DNA of 64,000 nt from Dactylonectria macrodidyma (taxonomy: Eukaryota; Ascomycota; Sordariomycetes; Hypocreales; Nectriaceae): the NCBI GenBank assembly GCA_020744425.1, contig JAGMUV010000004.1, positions 2,356,001-2,420,000 on the forward strand, read 5' to 3'. A model generated the notes under the pieces. The model saw only the letters and a list, made by a program, of their open reading frames with translations. It searched no databases and was not told where the DNA came from. The translations under genes and the position numbers were made by a program. Positions 47,730-59,582 of this stretch are shown here, piece by piece. The stretch's first letter is position 1. Each line of letters begins with the position of its first letter.

Positions 47730-48589
47730 TCAGACTAGGCTGTCGACGTCTCCGGGCACTGATAGCAGTAAGTATCCCAAAACACATATGCGTCCTGGCC
47801 CCCCCAACCACAATCCGCCAACCTGCATATACAACAATCCACAGGTGTTGCCATTCTCAGAATCAAGATAGGCCGCGCGGCAACCCAGAGTATTCTCGCA
47901 AGAAAGGTGACCCGAGTGCAAGCCTGTAACCTCCGGCAAAGCAGTGATCAGGTACGCTTCTTGACTCTGGTGTCATGCTTCCTCTAACATCGCAGGAGAT
48001 GCCATTGCGGGGGATGTTACAGCAGTCAACGCCTCGCAACTCGCTGTCGTCGAGGTGACGACACCTCCGCTGCATGCGCTGCAGCCGACGTCCCAGTATA
48101 TGCCTCCGAAAGGATTAATGACGCGAGCTGAGTAGACTGACGAGCGAAGAAGAGTACAGGCTAGGTTGTTGTTGAAGTCAAGCCTAACCGCGCGGCAACC
48201 TTCCGTATCGACGCAAGCCTGCTGGCAGGGGTCCCGACCGAAAAGCCCCGGCGGACGTGTTAAGATTACTTCGCCTGTAGATATGAGAGTGCCCGTGTTG
48301 TGGCATATCGAGCGCATGGGCAGAGATCAGACGCTCGTTCAGCTTCCGCAAGTGATGGGTGTCACGACCAGTGTAAGAGTCGGAGAGCCGGGAGCCGAAG
48401 GCCTGAGGGTCGGCGTATCCGAGAGCTCCGGAGAACCAGGTAGGGGAGTTTCTAGAGTATCCGATCGAGTCGTCGCGGGAGTCGTCGTCGCTCGGACGAA
48501 CTGAGCTCTTGGGGTTTGCAGGGACCGAGTCTCGCACTCGCGACAGCGAGACTTGCGAGAAGAATGACAGCGAAGGAGTTGAAGCGCAT
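47730..48589 (-). pseudogene. Degenerate secreted protein with PAN/apple-like cysteine repeats
   Basis: Minus strand. ATG at 48589 opens a clear signal peptide (MRFNSFAVILLASLAVASA). A frameshift near 48540 is then needed to enter a Thr/Pro-rich mucin-like stretch (RATTTPATTRSDTLETPLPG, then SPTLTLVVTPITCGS). Two TGA codons follow, then a cysteine-rich unit (GRDPCQQACVDTEGCRAVRL, then NNNLACTLLRSS and DVGCSACSGG). After another TGA at 47973 a second unit reads LSCENTLGCRAAYLDSENGN then TCGLLY in the same frame. The pattern CxxxCxxxxGCxxxxxD....C resembles PAN/apple modules of fungal secreted proteins. Four lesions argue for a pseudogene, although an unrecognised intron could explain one. Two units in one frame on both sides of the stop support a once-continuous gene. 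Confidence 0.5.
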
Positions 48590-50361
48590 ATTGAGAGACT
48601 GGATCTCAGGATGAAGTTTAAGGAGAGAGATATTGAGCTGCAAATTCTGCTTCCCCTGAGTTGTGGTTCTGTTGGTTTATGTGTTCAGCCGCCAAGCTGT
48701 GGCGCCAACTAAGACTCAATAGTTGTGAGAGTGCCAAGCCTCTTACTCTTCAGGTGCAAAATGCGCTGTGGACTCGCCGCGATAAAATGTTCAGGTGGAT
48801 GATTCATGTATTAAATGTATAAGGAGTTGGGGTCTTTGGGAATCTTCGGGTTGATCGAAGTGTTGAAGCAAATAAGCAGAGGGGCAAACTTGTCGCCATA
48901 CCAAACTACAGACGTGGTCCCTGAAGTCAACCCCCCCGGAACGAGAGTATAGCCTTTCTCTCTCTCTCTATCTCTGTGTCTGTTGATATCTTTATGCCGC
49001 TAGAATAACAAAGAATTACAAAGCGCTAGCTAGTGCAGAAGCCGATGTGGCGAGAACGGGAAAGGTGATCACTCAGGTTAAGGTTCGGGGTTTGGACTGG
49101 GGTTGAACCTTTTCGATAGGACACAAAATGTGACGTGAGCCAGGGTATTTTTATAGGGCATGATCTACCTTAAAGTTTTCCTCATCAACTCTAAACACAA
49201 AGTTAAGACCATGGCGGAGATTCACTGGTGTGCGTCCTCCGAGTCTGTGGGCCACGGACCCGGTTCACCTCCGTTTGATTCGGCCGAGTGATATGGGACT
49301 TTGGTCAGACGATGGGGCAAGTACCGGACCCAGTCCTGAAGTTAGTCGCTGAGATGACATGGTTTCATCCGAGAAATTGCACTTGGGTCAAACACGATTC
49401 CCTGGAGAGGGACAGCCCAAAACTGTGCCGCCGTCTCTCTTAGAGCGAACCTCAAGAGCTTGGATTGCTCTGCTCTGACGTATCCACACCCTCCACAGGG
49501 ACAAAATGGTACCTTAAACATACCAACGAATCAAACAACACGCTGTTCTCGAATCTGGCTCCTTTTGGTAGGCTGGGACACAACCATGATCGGGCAGCCC
49601 CCCGCCCTGGAGCGCCCCGGCCCCTAGTCCATGACGTCCGGCATCTCGACTCCGCCACGAAGCACAAGCCTCTAGAATGGATGAGGCGGGGAAAGCTTGT
49701 CATAGATGCACTTTTGATGATCTTGAGACTAAGTATTGCATGCCAGCCCTTGTCCTGACGTCAAAGGGTCGCACATGAACACTTGATGCGCACAAAATCT
49801 CGTATCACCCGATGACTATGTCGTCGGTGCTTCTCCATAAGCTAGAAAGAAGCCAAGTGACGTTATTCGTGATTAATGGCCAATATTTGAGGTCATGGTC
49901 CCATATCCCCAAGCTGCCATGGCGCGTTTTGATGGGGCGGCGAAGTGAGGCGGACGACCATGCTAGTCCCGAGACCGGCTCCTCGCATCCCCTCTTCGAA
50001 TCAGAAGCCTTCATAGGCGGCTTTCAAGCAAGCATCAACCCGCCATCGTGGCACCCTATTACCCCTGCCTTTGATCGTGTGTCCACCTACATGCGGTAGC
50101 TCAAGGGGATGCCGCGTGGGAAGTGGATGCACAATGCTGCAATGCAAGCCTCCCGCAGGTTGAGGAGCCTAGGCTGTGCCGGCCGTCAGAATGGCCCGGT
50201 CTCGATTCATGATGCTCTGGCACTCGACGAGGTTGCACAGCCCTGTATAACGCGAGCTGTATCGTCCCAAGTTATCCAAGGTTATCCCAGGTTGTCCAGC
50301 GGTAATTCGTGCGTCATCTGTGATGTCGCCCGCAGGACCAAAACATCAGCTGGCCCAAGAC
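48590..50361. other. Intergenic; includes a short TC microsatellite
   Basis: About 1.8 kb. A TCTCTCTCTCTATCTCTGTG tract is at about 48957-48978. No gene supported. Confidence 0.4.
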
Positions 50362-50628
50362 CTAAGCAATAGGACCCCTGGTATCCTGAGGCAGTGTCAC
50401 CAAATTCCCCGGCACAGCCCCTCGGAAGAATATTGGGTCGTGGTTGTGGTTGGTGTGGAAGTCGACGAATGTCGTCAATTCGCGGATGCCTGGTCCAATA
50501 ATCGTGCTTACATCGACGACATCTGTATAGAGGCCACCAATATAATTCAAACGTGCTGCAAGACGCAAAATTTCTTGATTGCCCATGCCAAAGTCCAGAT
50601 TTTGGACAGGCGGTGAAGACTGTGCCAT
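50362..50628 (-). CDS. Hypothetical 88-codon ORF, uncertain
   Basis: Minus-strand frame with protein-like composition: NLDFGMGNQEILRLAARLNY, then GGLYTDVVDVSTII and FVDFHTNHNHDPIFFRGAVP. No signal peptide, motif or family recognised, and no intron with strong signals that would extend it. It may be the remains of a larger gene. Kept only because amino-acid usage looks coding. Confidence 0.2.
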   Translation of the reverse strand: MAQSSPPVQNLDFGMGNQEILRLAARLNYIGGLYTDVVDVSTIIGPGIRELTTFVDFHTNHNHDPIFFRGAVPGNLVTLPQDTRGPIA

Positions 50629-51529
50629 GCTGGCGATGAGGATGGCAAATCATGATTGCAGCGAGCCAGAGCAGTAGCGGCCAAAAGTTTCAACCCCTCC
50701 CCTCCCATGCCCACCACAGCTAAAGCCATCAATTCAGTCATGCGATTTGTTTTCGCCCTTGGAGGTTGGGTTGCAGTCGGCAGCGGTGGAGCATGAAGCT
50801 GGTTGCATGTGATTCCAGCCGGTCGGGCGGATGAGGTGCAAGATCCTGTAGGTTGATCGTAGTTCGGACGAGAAGTGAAAAGTGATATATAATGTGACAG
50901 CTCCACAAACCAAGTTTGTGTGCGAAAGTGGGCCCTAACTTACACTTCCGTCGCAGGGTTTTCGTGAAAAATGTAGTTTAACCAACATCGCTAGCGGAGA
51001 AACGACAGGTTGCGGTTGTTTACTCGTATCTATTTACAGTCGAATTAGTAAGACTTCGCAATAATAGGTAGAAAGGAAGTGCGAGCAACGGTTAGTTTGC
51101 GGGGACTTGATCCGGGAGCTTCCTCGGGACTAAAGTGTGAGTCTAGAGACAGCCCTGCTGTGGCGGATCATTAGTTGAACAGGTATGAAGTGCGGAGTAG
51201 TCACAGCTGTCTCATCCTTGAGCAGTGCCCCACGTGCAGTCAGACGGATGAATGCCATCATTTCCTCCGGCATAATGATACGCTGGTATCGTCCCTTTCG
51301 TCTTTAGCCTCATATAAAAAGAAGAGTGCGGGGGGAAGGAAAGGGTTGAATGAGCTCTGCATACGTACAAATGCACCTGGCCCCAACACTTGACGTCGTT
51401 GGTTTCAAGGCGTCCCAGCGCTTTCTATCGAATTCGGGCGTAGTCTGTCATCAGGTAGGGTACCTGGTCAGAATACACAGATACCTCCGCGCAGGCTCCG
51501 AGTCTCTCTAGGGTGTTACCCCGAGGCAC
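50629..51529. other. No feature seen
   Basis: About 900 bp without supported coding sequence. Confidence 0.35.
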
Positions 51530-51741
51530 ATAGGCTTGGTATCTTCTTCAGATGGGCCGGTAGCTCCCGCTTGACGCCCATCCGCGCCCAATCATTCTCC
51601 CAAGCGCCAAGTTGCGCTTGAAGCAGCCTCATGTAGTCATCCTCCGTCTGGAAGCGTAAGAGGCTTGGTGCAACGCCTCTCCCACTCCTGCAAGACGGCA
51701 GGCGGTGTTCTAGATCATTCAGGGTTGTGTCCTCTGGTCTC
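51530..51741 (-). pseudogene. Possible short gene fragment
   Basis: Minus-strand open stretch between a TAG and a TAA, reading PEDTTLNDLEHRLP early, then FQTEDDYMRLLQAQLGAWEN and DWARMGVKRELPAHLKKI. The helical, charged composition looks like a protein fragment; it has no start codon before YMRLL and no recognised family. Confidence 0.25.
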
Positions 51742-54700
51742 GTCTAAGGCCATCGAAGCAAAGTAGAACAAAGGGGCAAGTGTCGGTCTGCGATGCCAGT
51801 TCTACCTCCTGGGTGCTTTGGGAGGCTATGCCTCACGATTTCGAGGCGCGTCTTGCCCTGTTACACAATGAGAGCACTATGACGAGAGCGCAGATCGTCG
51901 AACAAGAGCCATTCAGGGAAAGCACGCGCTGTTGCCTGTGAATCTTCTCACCGCTCTGGACCCCAAGCCTTCATGTCTTGTCTCAGCCTCCCAGGGAGCC
52001 TTTCAAGCTGCCACATCGCGAGCTCCGGCTGGGCACACATGCAGCACTTGACGTGGCTCAGTCTGGACGAAGCCCCCTGACGATGATGTGTTGGAGTGAA
52101 TATCGTGGCACGTCAAGGTTTTTTTGCGCGAGCCAGCTCATCTTTGGTGCAGGGAGTGACGCTGCCCGAGGCTCAAGAGGATCCGACTGACTACGACACG
52201 GCGTAGTAGCCCCAAGGCTCAGCACATCGTCGAGTCTAACGCGGCGCCGATCTACCTGGGGGGTTTTCTGAGCCCTCATTTCAGCCTATGAATGAGATTT
52301 TTCATTCATCCTGTCTTTCAAAGCGACTGCGGGCTGATCCATGGCCGGCGAGATGCTTCAGGATAGAGGGTGGTGCTTCAGCCATGATTGTCAGGTTTTC
52401 TGATAGCCCACGGTTGTCCCTTCCTTCGAGGTGCCCCTTCCCTCTGGTTGTTCTTCCCACGGTCGTTCTTCCTCTGATGTGTCTCTTCCCCCAATCCTTC
52501 CCTTCCTGTTCGCTGCGGCCTGGTTTATTCCGTGTCAACCGGCCAGCCTTCTGGCCCATCCATCTCAGCTCCCAGCAAACGGTGACGCCCAACCCCGATA
52601 CGTGGGACTTGAGCCTCATTTTCTTACCACTGCCTTTGATGTCGCATTTTCCTCGAACAGAGATATAATACAAATACAGCATCCGTGATCAGCATTGGTA
52701 AACTGCTTCTCAGCACTTCGATAACCCTGCCGAGGAAGACGCCCCGACTTCCTACACTGAAATCGAGTAGCCTTGCCAAGGGGTATCTCGCCGACTCCTT
52801 ATCCAGCACGTCGAACTTGAAAGTCGAAACCTGTGCACCAGGGAAGCCGAGCCCCAGGGTACGTTTGCATGATTCCGCCTTCATTATATTCTCCAGTCAT
52901 CCGAGAGGCCTAACCCACGACACCCCCCCAGCTCCCACGTGTGCAAGATGGCCAGGAAGAGTTCCAGCAAACGGAAAGCCAGCAAAACCAACATAACCGA
53001 CGCAGGCAACACAGTTAAAAGAAATCGACTCCACAGCTTTTCATTTATCAAGAATGCAACCGGCGACCACAATAAATCCGATTGGGTTCGGCAGTGTTTA
53101 TGGCGCAAAGACCGACCTTGGGAACATTATAGGTGGCCCAACCCAGGTCCACACGGCGATTGTGCCGACTCGGATGCCGAAAATGCCGCGAGAACCTAGT
53201 CGGACAGCGCTGAATTGGCCCAACAAGTATCTCAATCGAGGCTCAAGTCTATGCACCAATTCGTCCCAAGAACACAGAGGAGTGTATGATTGTGGGGGGC
53301 CAGCCTTGGCACAGAGGGTGTGTGATGAGGGTGATGGTACCCCTCACCACTACATTATCCAAGACGGTCGAACGAACACGAACATCTTGACACACCTCCG
53401 AATGGCCTCTTTTGAGCCTCTCTACCTCGGGGTATCGCCGAGGTCTTTCATCCGTCTCAGTTTTAGTTGCGATTTTGTTTTGTCTCATTGAGCTTTCTTG
53501 TATCATGGGCTGGACCCTAGCCCAACCTAGCCAGTTCGGAGCCTCGGGATCAAACGCCGTTCTAGCCGTCACAGTGTGATCTTCATCACTCGCAGAAACC
53601 CATCACGCCACGCAACAGTACAGGGGGCCGAAGAAACCATTGATTGCCCATGATCATATATGCCGCAAAGTTACATATCACAGCTGCGAGTGCTTTTCTC
53701 GCTTCGGCCGCGTGGGAGGGAAGGATGGTGGCGCGATACAACGGACAGGAACTGGGTGGCTGAAAAGGACCCTGTCAGGCTATCGCTCTACCGCTCGACC
53801 CGCGCGCGAGACCCAGTGAAATGTCTCACAATTGTTGCCCGCTTTCCAACTTTCATTGTTGGATGGAGATCCCACCCCCGCTTCTTCGAGGGAACAGAGC
53901 TTGTGGCGGCCATGGCGAGAACGGGCGGCTGGACTAATGTTTGCTGGCGTCAATGGATGATGTGAGTAAACGCTGTGGCGTGGATGGACATGGGTGTTTT
54001 TCCCGATGGGGAGAGCGGCAGAAGTTTAGAACCAACACTGGTCCCGTACTGTCAGCGATAGACTGTCTGTGGCAGCATTAGGTACTGCGATGGAATGGAG
54101 ATGGAGTATCAATTGAATGGCGATGAGTGTGTGTTCCAATTGACAGCTCGACTTCGTATCTTCAGCCTCAAGAAACATAACAGGGTCATGGGGTAGCAAT
54201 CAACCCATGGTTCATAACCAACACAGGGTTACATAGTCTACCCTCCCGCATATCCAGCTCAGCTATGCCCCGCATCAGTACCCTGGTGCTAATAAAGCGC
54301 GTATAGTGTTGAACAGACCTTCAGCCTGAGCCAACGGGTCTTCCGGGCTTCGGGGGGACGAAGAATGTGGTCACTTGCATTAACCCCCGCCACCGGGGAT
54401 GTTCCCCATCTAGATCAACGTGTTGCAAGACGTGTCACCCATGAGAAATTGTCCTAAAAGTCCTTGTTGTACGTGGCTCGTTTTCGTGGCTCCCGAGTTC
54501 ATAGCCTGCCGCTTTGGAAGTTGGAGGCTGTCAACGTGCGGGAGATTCTTAGGAGACGAGTGTGTGTGTGTGGTGCGGCTGTCTCCAATGCTGCAGTAGT
54601 GATAGATGCCAATATCACACCCACACACACACCCACACCACCACACTTTTGGTCACATATGGGTAACGGGCTTCTCAGCTCTCCGCATAATAAGCCCACC

Positions 54701-55793
54701 CCCTTCTCCCTGCAGCCGACTGAATGGGACTCTGAACAGAGAGGGAGCAGGCTGAGACACGCAGAAGCAGGGTTATTCTCCCGAAAATCCTAGCCAGCTC
54801 TTCTCTGGAGGGTCTCTCCGGGCGTTAGACGCTGACCCTGACCCTGACGCAGCCTCTATCCCCCCTCCGTTGGACGCACTGTATGCAGCTGAGACGCCCA
54901 GAGCTGGCTTAATGGAATCAAGCAGGCTGGCTTCTAAAGTCCCTGCCCCCCCGATCGCTTCTCCCTTTGTGATTTCTGCTTCCTTCACATTTTCTCGTCT
55001 TGTTGAGAATTGCTCATCTTCTCACTTTCCACCGTTCAGGGGCTTAGCTGGGGCGAGACCCGTGCCAGTTTTGCCTTTTGGGCGAACCACACAAGGACCC
55101 CTAGACCGCTCCGATTCCACGACTCAGACGTCATATCACTACCCTGGCTTCCTTCGACAGCCCCCCTCCGAAGGCTTCAAGCATCTGCCTAACGTGACCG
55201 ACGAGTACCACGCCTTGTTCTTCAACTCCGGTGCTGCGCCCTCGAGGCATAGACGACAAGAAGCATGGCGAGGGCCAGACCGTCTGGATGCCGTGGCACT
55301 CCGCTACCGATTTTCAAGGCTGCCACGAACAAGAAAGGGTGGCTTGGGGGAGGGGCTGCCATCAAGGCTTTCTTCGTGAGATGAAACCGGCAGTTTCGTT
55401 GGCTTTCTTTTGCTCCAGTGTGGGAACCAGAGGAGCTAGGGGCAGACGACTTCCCTTACCTCGTCGTCTCAACAACCTAGATCCTAGCTTGGGATCACCA
55501 TTCACTGCTAGTCACGGCTCAGCCATGTTGAAAGTGCTTCAACTCTGCCACAAGCCCCAACAACCCTCGGCAGTAGTCCCAGCATGGTGACAATGCCTGG
55601 GGCTATGGCGAAACGTCTTTGGAAACCTCGATCATAAAAGGGTCTCTGTCGTCGGGTTTTCGTCAAGAAATTCCGCTCGTCATCGACACCCATAACTCTC
55701 TTCAGTCTCGCTGCCTTTACCCAACAGCCGCGCTCCGCTCTCGTCCATCTCCCACACTTCGCCGACAACATCGCACATCGTCATCTTTCGATC
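51742..55793. other. Gene-poor interval with simple repeats and a doubtful broken frame
   Basis: About 4 kb. A GTGTGTGTGTG tract (about 54561-54573) and a CA-rich tract (about 54617-54642) form an inverted pair. Around 55185-55375 one frame reads LPNVTDEYHALFFNSGAA and another continues RGIDDKKHGEGQTVWMPWHS then ATDFQGCHEQE, as if one protein were split by an indel. No family is recognised and no start is convincing, so no gene is called. Confidence 0.35.
54561..54642. repeat. Inverted GT/CA dinucleotide repeats
   Basis: GT tract followed about 45 bp later by a CA tract with interspersed C; the arms are complementary and could pair. Confidence 0.5.
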
Positions 55794-56346
55794 ATGCCCG
55801 TGTATCTATACGACGACGGCTACTACCGGGATGCCTTCGGCACAATCGTGGGCCAAGCTTCAGGCGCCGACTTTGACCTCAACAACCACCAAGGAAGGTT
55901 TGTGTATTGCCCCATGTCGTCAACAGCGCCAAGTCTAACGGTCATCCAGCTCCTTTGGTGGTAACCAGGGAAATGGGCAAGCCGGTCATCCCCGTCCACA
56001 AGCCCCTTCCGATCATGTGTCTCGAACCACCGACTTCGTGGACGACAGGCAAAAGTCCTTTGGTGGTTCACGGCACAGTCGTTCATCCAAGTCTCGCAAC
56101 ACCAGGAGGTCGGCCCAGCATAAGGCAAACGAAGAAATCGCCCGTTTTGAGGAGCAGTTTAACTCCAAAAACCCCTCGACTCAGCAGTAACCCTATGCAA
56201 TGCATCAGGCTTCTGCGGGTCAACAAGTATACTCAGGGCAGCCACCGTATACGGCCCAACAACCCTATTATACAACCCAGCAGTCCTCAGCCAACAGCCA
56301 ACAGGCCTATGACAGTTACGGCAACCAGTATCGAAGTGGGCCCTAA
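55794..56346 (+). CDS. Small two-exon gene with an in-frame TAA before a prion-like tail; unknown function
   Basis: Exon 1 is 55794-55897 (MPVYLYDDGYYRDAFGTIVG and onward) and exon 2 starts at 55950. The 52-nt intron has GTTTGT, TCTAAC and CATCCAG and restores frame (HQG|SSFGGNQGNGQ). The protein has a Tyr/Asp/Gly-rich N-terminus, a basic Ser/Arg segment (SRHSRSSKSRNTRRSAQH) and a charged helix (KANEEIARFEEQFN). It reaches CAG CAG then TAA at 56188 after 114 residues. The same frame continues 51 codons of Gln/Tyr/Ser-rich sequence (QPPYTAQQPYYTTQQSSANS, then QQAYDSYGNQYRSGP) to a second TAA at 56344. The first TAA is one transition from CAA in a Gln run. No family recognised. AATAAA at about 56685 and a run of nine A at 56711 follow. 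Confidence 0.5.
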
Positions 56347-58636
56347 TGCCTCGACGCACAGCCTTCCATGAATGTGGATAGTGGTTCCGGCTACCTTTTC
56401 CTAGTCAGGTGTGTATATGTGGTTAGCAAGGAGAAACCACTTGGCTGCTTTTTTGGCGCTGTGGCTTTCTTGGCTTGCAGGTGATTTTTCTTAGATATCC
56501 CGAGGTTCTTTGTTTTATTGTTTCTCCCCATAGATTGTCGACTCCCGTCACCCATATAGACCGTTGGTCCCGTTTTGCTGTTCTTCATCCGGTACAATCT
56601 CGAGCTAGGGAGACTACCATTCTAGCCAGGGCAGCATTTGGAGCCAGCTTTCTTTTCTGTTGTATACTAGAATAGATTGTTTCCAATAAAAATTCTGGCT
56701 TCTGCGATAGAAAAAAAAACCCGCAAATCAACAGAGGTGGTGTTGATCAGCACCTCCTCCCCCAGCTAAGATGAGACCTGCGTGAGACATGCAGTTGCTC
56801 TCCCGTCTTAACCAGCGGTTACTCGCAGCTGATGCAGCCGCTGATGCAGCCGCTGAAGCAACCCTACCTATGCAACATGTACATGCTAGTTTGGCAACCC
56901 TTACAGAGGGATTTCGCCGGCCAGGGGGTTCTCTCAGTGGCTCACCCGGCTTTGGGGTGCTGCAAACTGTCGGGAACGCTGCAGTTATCTCCACTCGCCA
57001 CTGAACCGATGGCCAACATGACCCGTATAGTCACACACCTCTCTGCAGTCGTAACTGAAAGGGAGCTTTGCATATATTAGGGGGCTGCCCTCCTTCGACT
57101 GTCCATACAAGGCTCACCACCCACTGGACAGTGGCTGCTTGTGTACCGTCAGAGAAGCTGCATTGCATTCCCACAGTGCAGCCGCTGTGATGTCCGGGCT
57201 AAAGGTGGTGTGCCAACACTATCCGAGGTAGGCTTCCGAGGTAGCGCTCATCGCCTGGAATTGCAGTGATTCCACAATAGGGCGCTACCGAATCTTTCAG
57301 CTCCTCGCTGAATGGACGAGTCTCGCCGGTCCAGACGTGACAATGCTGCGTGCCGAATCGGGACTGTGGTACACAGTGCGTTGTCGTGTCTCTGGATGAT
57401 CCCAACCACCTTGCCGACAGCTTGTGGTGACACACCCACGCCCGTCTAGGATGGAGCTGCAGGCCACTGCGGACAGGTCTCAGGCATGTGGAGGTAGGTA
57501 GGGAGGGAGGTAAGTAGGCTTAAACAGCGCCCTCTTCCCAGATTCCGATTCCCTCGCTTTCTTGCCTCTCTCTTCCTCTCTTTCTCGCGATTTCCATCTG
57601 TTTTGCTCGTCTTCTGTGCGAGAGGCATCCAAAGACTGGTCGCCGGACTGCCACGACAGCTACCGATAAGTCGCCCATCGCGTTAAGCTCCGCCATGCTC
57701 TGCCCCCCCCTGCTGCTCCCTCTGATTCGCCAACACTTTCTCACCGAGACGCCAACATCCGAACTTGCGTCGTCTCTCTCTCGGGATCATTGTTTCTGTC
57801 ACGATGTGACGGGGATATGGATATCCAGGGGCTGGTCTGGGCTATGTTGTGTCTTTTCCGATTGTCCAGTATGCCTTATGTGTCGCCTGATTCGAATTTG
57901 ATCCCATCGGACAGCCTGGCGAGCGAGAGCATGGCGCGGACCGTATACCTTCCCTGACTGGCTACCACTAGGTCATACCCCTGATGCTTATTGTGAGGCG
58001 AGCCACCTTTCACCGACGATGGGCACCCCCCATTTGATTCCTCCCCCATATCTTTGAGGTGACGACAGCTTCATATCCCCTTGAGGACCATCCGTGACCG
58101 GTATCGACTCGGAGAGCCAACTCGCATCTGGAAAAGCAAGGCAATATTCAACAGCGTCTGAAAGTCCATTGCTTCCGTCTAGGTCCTGTGTTAGCGTGGT
58201 TGCATGCCATGCCTGCTGCCTACCAGCCCATCCACCTTCCATCTTTCAACCTCCATCGTTAGGTCGGGCATCAAACACCACCATCACCGCCATCAACGCC
58301 ATCAAATCAAATCTGGAGACCGGCAAAATCGATCCCATCAAACTTGACGTCGTCGTCGGCTCTGTCATCCCAACTCCTGGCTTGACCCATCACCGCTTGG
58401 TGGTTTGGATCCTTTGCAGGCGACAACGTTGCTTTCCAATAACCCTGGGCATCTCTTTCTTCCTTTCTGACGTCGACACGAGATCCGGCAAGTCTTGGTG
58501 TGGCCCTTCCATACTTTGAACATCTTTCCAGAGTAGTCGTGAATACAGTCCGGATCGTCAAACCGCCGCCAAAGCTGTCAACCCGTACTTCGTCGACCAT
58601 AGATCTGAGCCATCCTCGCCAGTACAAGACCTAAGG
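56347..58636. other. Intergenic
   Basis: About 2.3 kb. Holds a short tandem of GCTGATGCAGCC (about 56829-56856) and the leader of the next gene (pyrimidine-rich, 58200-58636). No gene supported. Confidence 0.4.
56829..56856 (+). repeat. 12-bp tandem repeat
   Basis: Two copies of GCTGATGCAGCC followed by a degenerate third (GCTGAAGCAACC). Confidence 0.5.
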
Positions 58637-59582
58637 ATGTCCAACCCCGGACACAACCACGGGCAGGGCATGCCATCCCAGGACGCGGAATATCCTCCGC
58701 ATGGTCGCCGTGATGATACCGACTTGCAAGGTGGACCACACTGGGCGGCGAGCGGTTCCACCGCCCAAGCCGTGAGCCACCATGAACGGGATTACCATTC
58801 ACCGCCCTATGGCTCCTACGCTTCCAGAGGAGCCTCGAGTGCTGCGTATGAGTATGCAGTAGACTCAACCAGTCGTGGCTCCGCGGCCAGAGTTCAGTGG
58901 ACAGATGGAGGTGGCGTGGGCTTGAATCCTCATGATCAGGTATGTCGCCGACTGTCGTGCTGCTATGCCATCCGTTGTTGAATATAGCAGGGTTACGTCA
59001 CAGTGTCCAACGCGTACGCCAACACCCATACGGTTGGGCAACAGAACCGCACCGATGGCTTCAGCCTCGGTGCAAGCCTATCGGCATCCCCATCCTCAAC
59101 GCTGGCCAACCCCGGTAGTTGTGCAAGGTAGAAACTGTCCCAAGCCTCACATAACTTCATGCTCATCGTACAGTAGCACGATGCAAGAAGAAGGCAGCTA
59201 TCTTTCCCGAGTTTCGAGCTACTTTGGGGTTAGCCATGATCTGAACGTCGCCAACTACCCAAGTAATATGGCCCGGTTCCTTGCAAGTTCATCAAGGTCC
59301 GACATCCAAGAGTCCTTGCAACAGTTTCATAGCCACTTTCTTCCTCAGGACAGAGGCCAAGATAACACTGTCTGGTATGCTCCAGACCTCGGGCTTTCAT
59401 CAAGTGAATCGGACGATGGTGAGACGGATGACAAGCATGGAAAAGTGTCCCGCAAGTCTGGGCGCAACGTGAAATCCGACTCGAAGCCCAAGTCCTCAAG
59501 GGGCAAGTGGAGGGGCAAGTGGAGGGGCACATCGGAGGACAAGAAGAAGAGTGGGAAGAATGATAGAGAATCCAGAAAGTAA
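58637..59582 (+). CDS. Uncharacterised disordered protein with basic C-terminus
   Basis: 282 residues from exons 58637-58939, 58991-59127 and 59174-59582; both introns (51 and 46 nt) have standard ends and restore frame. The N-terminal 160 residues are low-complexity, rich in Ser, Gly, His and Tyr (MSNPGHNHGQGMPSQDAEYP; SPPYGSYASRGASSAAYEYA). The middle contains the only likely folded stretch (GSYLSRVSSYFGVSHDLNVA, then LQQFHSHFLPQDR). An acidic patch (SSSESDDGETDD) precedes a Lys/Arg-rich tail with a duplicated GKWRGKWRG and KSGKNDRESRK. No family recognised. The layout suggests a nuclear or nucleic-acid-binding protein, but this is inference. The second donor (GTAGAA) is weak yet the only one that keeps frame. 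Confidence 0.6.

Noticed and set aside
56681..56719. AATAAA followed by nine A, suggesting a retrocopied cDNA
   Set aside because: The gene upstream still contains a spliceable intron, and no target-site duplication is evident.
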